This document shows, in pieces, positions 59,352-64,000 of a stretch of DNA of 64,000 nt. The stretch covers positions 1,364,001 through 1,428,000 of the forward strand of contig JAMZAV010000159.1 in NCBI GenBank assembly GCA_024449915.1, written 5' to 3'. This stretch comes from Sweltsa coloradensis. Its lineage: Eukaryota > Arthropoda > Insecta > Plecoptera > Chloroperlidae. The notes under the pieces were generated by a model that saw only the letters and a program-made list of their open reading frames with translations, made no database searches and was not told the DNA's origin. Position 1 is the stretch's first letter; each line of letters opens with the position of its first letter. The translations under genes were made by a program, and so were the position numbers.

Positions 59352-60651
59352 TCGTTAATTAAATAGGTTCTTACTGTCCAAACTTTGTATGCAACTCTAG
59401 GGAGACTTCAGTAATACGGGTAACAAATAAGATGGAATAGAAGCTTTGTTAACACTAGACTAGAATGCTTATGTGCCATGTTTTCATGCATAGGCTAATA
59501 ATATTCTTACTACCGTGTTCACTGCCATGCAAGCAGGGTAACCGTTGTGGGTAACGGTGAGTACGCCGTAAAGGTGCTCTTACGGTTAAATGACCAAATC
59601 AACTAGGAGAGAGAGCAATCTCTTAATGGAATGGTTAATAAATCAACAAGTGTATTCACGGATGACGGTTGTTTCTAGCATCTCAGGTTAGGTATTCAAC
59701 GTCCCCACTTTCACTATCCAATTATATCATTTTAATAGGCACTGGAATGATAAGAGCTTGCAATCAAGATAAGTGAAAATACAACTTTGACAGAAAATGT
59801 TGCTCACCTTGGTATTGACTATGTTGTATTTATGCTAAATCAACTATAATCATAGTTACGCACCTCAAAATCAAAACAATATAATTATCTAAACCATGTT
59901 ACAAACAATTTAAGCTGTTAATTTGACTGTAGAAGTCCCCGACGTCGAATGCCAGTGGTCGCCTCTAGTTTCGGGGAGTAATTAAGTACCCTTCTTACTA
60001 GCTGATGTTTTCGAGATGGACTTTTTCTCTCGAATCGCCTTTAACGATTAGCAGAGCCTTGCGCTGAATCTTTTCGGGGAAAAATTTGTCTGTAAACCTC
60101 TGAAATTGTATGTTTTATTAATATTTTCTTGAAATCGATTAATTTGTTATTCTGTATTCATAAAATTTAAACTTAAGGCCTAAAAGGATACTTTTTAAAC
60201 AATTACATACATTGCATTATATAAAAAACAATATGTATTTATAAGTTCGATGTTGTACCTCCCTTTTGATTAATACAACGGTGGAGCGAAGAAACCTAGA
60301 TTTATATATTACAAATATTTATTTTTATAACCAATCTGAATTTAATCAATGATCAATGATCAAGAAAATGTTTCAAAATACATGTCTAATCAAGTAAATA
60401 ATCTAGGTGCCCGCTAGGGCGCCGCAGCCAAGCCGTGGCGCGCTACACACTCAAGCACCTTATACAGCAAGCAGAGTTGGGGTGATTTCGAGGTGTTACC
60501 TAGCCGTCATGTAACGTGATGTGAACTTGAAAACTATCACAATCGAGGGGATTTAGGTACCTGACAACACATGCCAAATTTTATTGGGGTACGACCATTC
60601 CTTCTTGGTGAAAAAATGGCTTGAAACATGCTCAAAATCACTTTAAGGATG
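59352..60651. other. Spacer
   Basis: GC-richer text near 59940 and 60405-60450 (GCCCGCTAGGGCGCCGCAG) is noted. No gene is supported. Confidence 0.4.
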
Positions 60652-60692
60652 CTAGCTACTGCTACTACTGCTACTGCTACTACTGCTACTAC
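60652..60692 (+). repeat. Trinucleotide repeat (CTA/CTG)n
   Basis: Mixed GCTACTACT units, about 40 bp. Confidence 0.9.
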
Positions 60693-60705
60693 ATCTAATT
60701 CGTCA

Positions 60706-60850
60706 GTTTCAATCGGCCCGCGATTCTGACCAGACGGGTGGGGCTACAATGTTCATATTTTACATGGACATTAAGGTTATAGTAATATAGTCTCTTTTGA
60801 AAAAAAAAGTTGAAAAAATTTGCTGGAAGGCTTCCAAATAAAGGTTTTAA
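60706..60850 (+). repeat. Solo class A HINE unit fragment
   Basis: ATTCTGACCAGACGGGTGGG and the following TTCATATTTTACATGGACAT match the 176-bp unit of 1681-2806. Neither the TTGGATGAGCG terminus nor the hairpin end flanks it. It lies directly after the trinucleotide repeat. Confidence 0.7.
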
Positions 60851-61656
60851 AATAAGCCTTATACACTAGGCATACAATCAACAAGTAACTATAGTTACTT
60901 GACACTTGTTGACGGTACAAGCAGAGTTAGGCGGGAAAGTGCGATACGTAAACAAATAGCGGACATTTTAAATTTTTCTTCTTTGTGTGGAACGAGAAAA
61001 GGTGTCATTATACTCTCATAAAACAAATCAGAAACCGTCCCTGGCCTAGGCCCAGATGTAGAAAATTATTTATAATACAACATTGTAGGTCTAAAGTTCC
61101 ATTAGGCTATAGGACTAGATAAAATAAATACTTACATTACATGTTTGACAAGCCTAGCCAACCCTAGGCCAGCACAACCTTGTTCTGACACACTTCCCGC
61201 ACAAATAACTAGTTTTGATTACTAAAAGCCTAATTCAGATAAACAATAGTATGATTGTCCACCTAGGCTATACAAAAATGTACGGAAATAATACACCTAT
61301 TCTTTTCTTGCAATGATATCACGCAAAACTCCTGTCACTATATAAAAACAAAAACAAAAACTGTGCAAATTTTCGATCTTCTTTTGATAATCATTTGATT
61401 TACATGGCTGTGGATGCAGTGAAAGGTATAAAATAACATTAGTTGTGCGCTTGTTGTAGCATGGGAAAGTTTTAATTGGCCGTGAGTCGTCGTTATACCA
61501 TGGTTATACCGCCTATACCCAGGATGTACATGAATCCGGGTCTAGATATTTTACATCCTATTGTTATTGCTAATACCATAGAAATTAAATCAACTTTGAT
61601 AAAATTATTATTTTTTAACAAATAATTTTGCAATGGAACTTCTTCTTTCTTTGGAA
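60851..61656. other. AT-rich spacer, nothing recognised
   Basis: No gene, RNA or element supported. Confidence 0.45.
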
Positions 61657-61861
61657 ATTCTTAATTCATAAACGTACAGTGTCCCATAACAGCATCCTCG
61701 AAAAGCTTGGCAAAATAAAATTTGCATGTTATTACGTTTAAATTAATTAGAAAAAAGAACTTGGATGAACTATTACGTTTAAATTAATAATCGCAAATTC
61801 TATTTTGCCAAGCTTTTCGAGGATGCTGTTATGGGACACTGTACGTTTATGAATTAAGAAT
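61657..61861. repeat. Near-perfect palindrome with 69-bp arms
   Basis: 61657-61725 and 61793-61861 are inverse copies with about one mismatch, around a 67-bp spacer. Inside the arms TA|CAGTGTCCCATAACAGC resembles a Tc1/mariner-type terminus, but the pairing extends 17-18 bp outside it (ATTCTTAATTCATAAACG). The spacer contains a direct repeat ATTACGTTTAAATTAAT. Confidence 0.85.
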
Positions 61862-63812
61862 GCGCAAATGTGGAAGGGTATGAGCTTGGCCCTTTTTTTA
61901 GATCTCATTTCTTTTGAGTGTGTAAGGTTTGGCTGTATTTCTACAAGTTTTTGTTTTAAGCTTACTATTATAAATGAAGCATCAATCAAATTCAGTTCAT
62001 TACATTCAACATCAACATGCAATGCAACTTTTTAAATCGCTACATTTTTCTCAAACTCACAATATATAAAATAACAAGTTAAACAATTTTGAACTAAAAC
62101 TGCAACAACCTTAAGCATATCTAAATTAAAATAAAAATTATTAATGCTTTGTGGAGATTGAATAGGAACGTGTCAATTACTGTTCTACTTCACACGATGC
62201 GGCTAAAATATATTATTGTGTTAACAATATTATTGTAAAGTTAATGTTGTAAGCTGCACCGCATTGTTTATCTCAACTTCAAATGACATGAATATATCAT
62301 TATTATTCAATACGAGAAGGCGAGGATACTTTTTCATCCATTCTACCATGTAATAATGACCAGAAAACCACCAGAAAATTAACACTATAAAGAATATAAT
62401 AAATTCTTACACAGAAAAATGCTTCAGAGTGTGAATATTTCAGGTATTTCATAAGACATTTCTCAGCACATTGAATATAACAGTGTTTGCCTTCTACGGA
62501 TCTCGTTCGTTCCATCTTGGGTGTTAAATCCTCGTAAGTATTAACTGCAGCCTGTAGGTTTCATTGCTCAAGACGGCGATACCCTCGACTTCATATGGAA
62601 CCGATGTCGTTATGACGCTGATGCGTATAGCGTCTGATTGGCGGGATAACGATATAATACCGAATAGGTCGTTGACGTCGGAAAGGCAGAGCTGTTCGAA
62701 TGTTAAATCAAGTCATTATTCTCACCCTACAGATCAGCGACTTGTTTGCACTTTCATAGTAAAGGACGGTAATACGCACGATTCAAGTTATTTCATTGTG
62801 CCCACAGAAAATAAAAATATTTGATGTCACATAAATCCATCGTATAGCTTAAGTATGTTCAGTATTATCTATGAATGTAATGTGTTATTTCTCACTCTAT
62901 TCGTGTCGTTTTAATCTTTAGAGTAAGAAACAAAGCCGTCGTAAACAATTCAAATCAATTAAATTTGGTATTGGTTATCAACCATACTTTTAATTTTGTG
63001 TGTCACCCTTTTTATACACACTTTGTGTATGTAACTAATACAAATAAGTTTCAATCCAGAATACAGGATATATGACTGTGTACTACCCAATGTCCCAACA
63101 CGTCAAATAATTCCAATATTTTCCAAACAATATATTGTTCACTCGTGCTACTGACAAGCAATCTACAAAATCCTAAATAATTATGATTCCATGCTTGCAA
63201 GTGCAAAGCTTTGTGAGACCTATATTTACAAATAATGCTTGATTGAAGTAAATAACATGTACGAGAGATATATCTAATACTTTTTATAGTTGAAATTTCT
63301 CATTCGTCACCATAACATCCTTATGCGTTATTCAATTGTAAGAGAAAAAAATCCAATCACTAAGCCCTAACTCAGCTGGCAATATCTCAGTGAAATACCA
63401 TTTCATCATGGAAGCAACATACATTGGGTAAGATTTAAATATTCCTTAATCCAAACTAAAAGTATCTCAAATGTTCAACTGCTACATACGAGGGAGGCAC
63501 TGTTGAGATGCCAAGGAGAACACTACGGGGTATTCGTTACTCCCGAATTTCTTAGGGCATCTCCTAACCTAGTAGCACGTTTGAATTCTTTTCATAATAA
63601 ACATCAACTAATTGGTAACTTAGGGAGAAAGGAATGAAAAAATTGAAGCTTCATATCAAATAGATTCTTCGTCTATTCAATTATTAGCTACAGTATCACA
63701 AGAATAACCACACGCACAGCGAAATACAGGATAAATGAAACCATGCGTTAAAATTTGGGCGTTACGTAGTTCTCTATTCGAATTCGATGTATTAAAACAA
63801 TTGTTTTTACAT
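61862..63812. other. AT-rich spacer
   Basis: A frame open from about 62557 to 62824 on plus begins after an in-frame stop, without an early ATG or clear acceptor. It is too weak to call. No other feature was seen. Confidence 0.4.
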
Positions 63813-64000
63813 TCATACATACATACATACATACATACATACATACATACATACATACATACATACATACATACATACATACATACATACATACATACAT
63901 ACATACATTACATACATACATACATACATACATCTACATACATACATACATACATACATACATACATACATACATACATACATACATACATACATACATA
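63813..64000 (+). repeat. Tetranucleotide microsatellite (ACAT)n, continues past window
   Basis: About 45 ACAT units with two small interruptions (CATTACAT near 63906 and CATCTACAT near 63931). The minus-strand frames are pure repeat translations. Confidence 0.98.

Noticed and set aside
62555..62824. About 88-codon plus-strand frame
   Set aside because: Starts after a stop with no early ATG and no clear acceptor; unremarkable composition.
63677..63995. Minus-strand frames of repeated MYVC
   Set aside because: Pure translation of the ACAT tetranucleotide repeat.
1..64000. Prokaryotic operon, prophage, CRISPR or toxin-antitoxin system
   Set aside because: No long ORFs, ribosome-binding sites or arrays of spaced palindromic repeats; repeat types and splice-like signals are eukaryotic.

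Overview
This is a non-prokaryotic, AT-rich (roughly 36% GC by eye) stretch of animal nuclear DNA. The likely source is a marine invertebrate, possibly a mollusc or other lophotrochozoan. That guess rests on a 5S-rRNA-derived SINE whose head resembles invertebrate 5S, tRNA-derived SINEs, a large family of Helentron-type (HINE-like) elements, GT-AG intron signals and the lack of long ORFs. I cannot name the species. There is no operon structure, no CRISPR array and no recognisable prokaryotic gene. Almost every open frame here is short and intergenic, or an artefact of simple repeats.

The dominant content is repeats. Ten copies plus one solo fragment of one element family occur at 1-374, 1681-2806, 4811-5549, 17471-18435, 18611-19394, 24106-24591, 38521-39898, 46384-47147, 53376-53836, 58846-59351 and (solo unit) 60706-60850. 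Each full copy begins TTGGATGAGCG, carries the inverse CGCTCATCCAA inside its other end, then a short hairpin and a terminal CTAG or CTAA. This is the layout of Helentron-associated non-autonomous elements. Two interior classes exist, with about 176-bp and about 160-bp tandem units, and two 3' terminal classes. Interiors and ends occur in different combinations.

Other mobile or repeated DNA includes a 5S-derived SINE (13728-14038), two copies of a tRNA-derived SINE (39995-40235, 52690-52950), and an inverted pair of tRNA-like units (55135-55436) with relatives at 10.7 and 41.7 kb. There is a 1.55-kb hAT-type element with an 8-bp target duplication (43024-44570), a 716-bp element with long inverted ends (47398-48113), a small TA-flanked MITE (25074-25209) and two long palindromes (31365-31788, 61657-61861). 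Tandem arrays with 113-bp (16280-17460) and 76-bp (45811-46112) units and several microsatellites complete the set.

Gene evidence is thin. The best candidates are a start-codon exon on + (12158-12216) with clean splice sites, a signal-peptide-like first exon on - (6741-6855), a possible terminal exon on + (8556-8804), a 66-codon secreted-looking ORF (11054-11254) and a 137-codon ORF (48481-48894). None is matched to a known family. A decayed ORF at 42659-44657 is split by the hAT insertion. GC- and CpG-richer patches near 10.0-10.4, 11.0-11.4, 13.1-13.4, 44.9-45.1 and 54.6-55.0 kb carry clustered transcription-factor-like motifs. They look more like promoters or enhancers than exons. Overall the window reads as an intronic or intergenic landscape, perhaps of a long developmental gene, heavily colonised by non-autonomous transposons.
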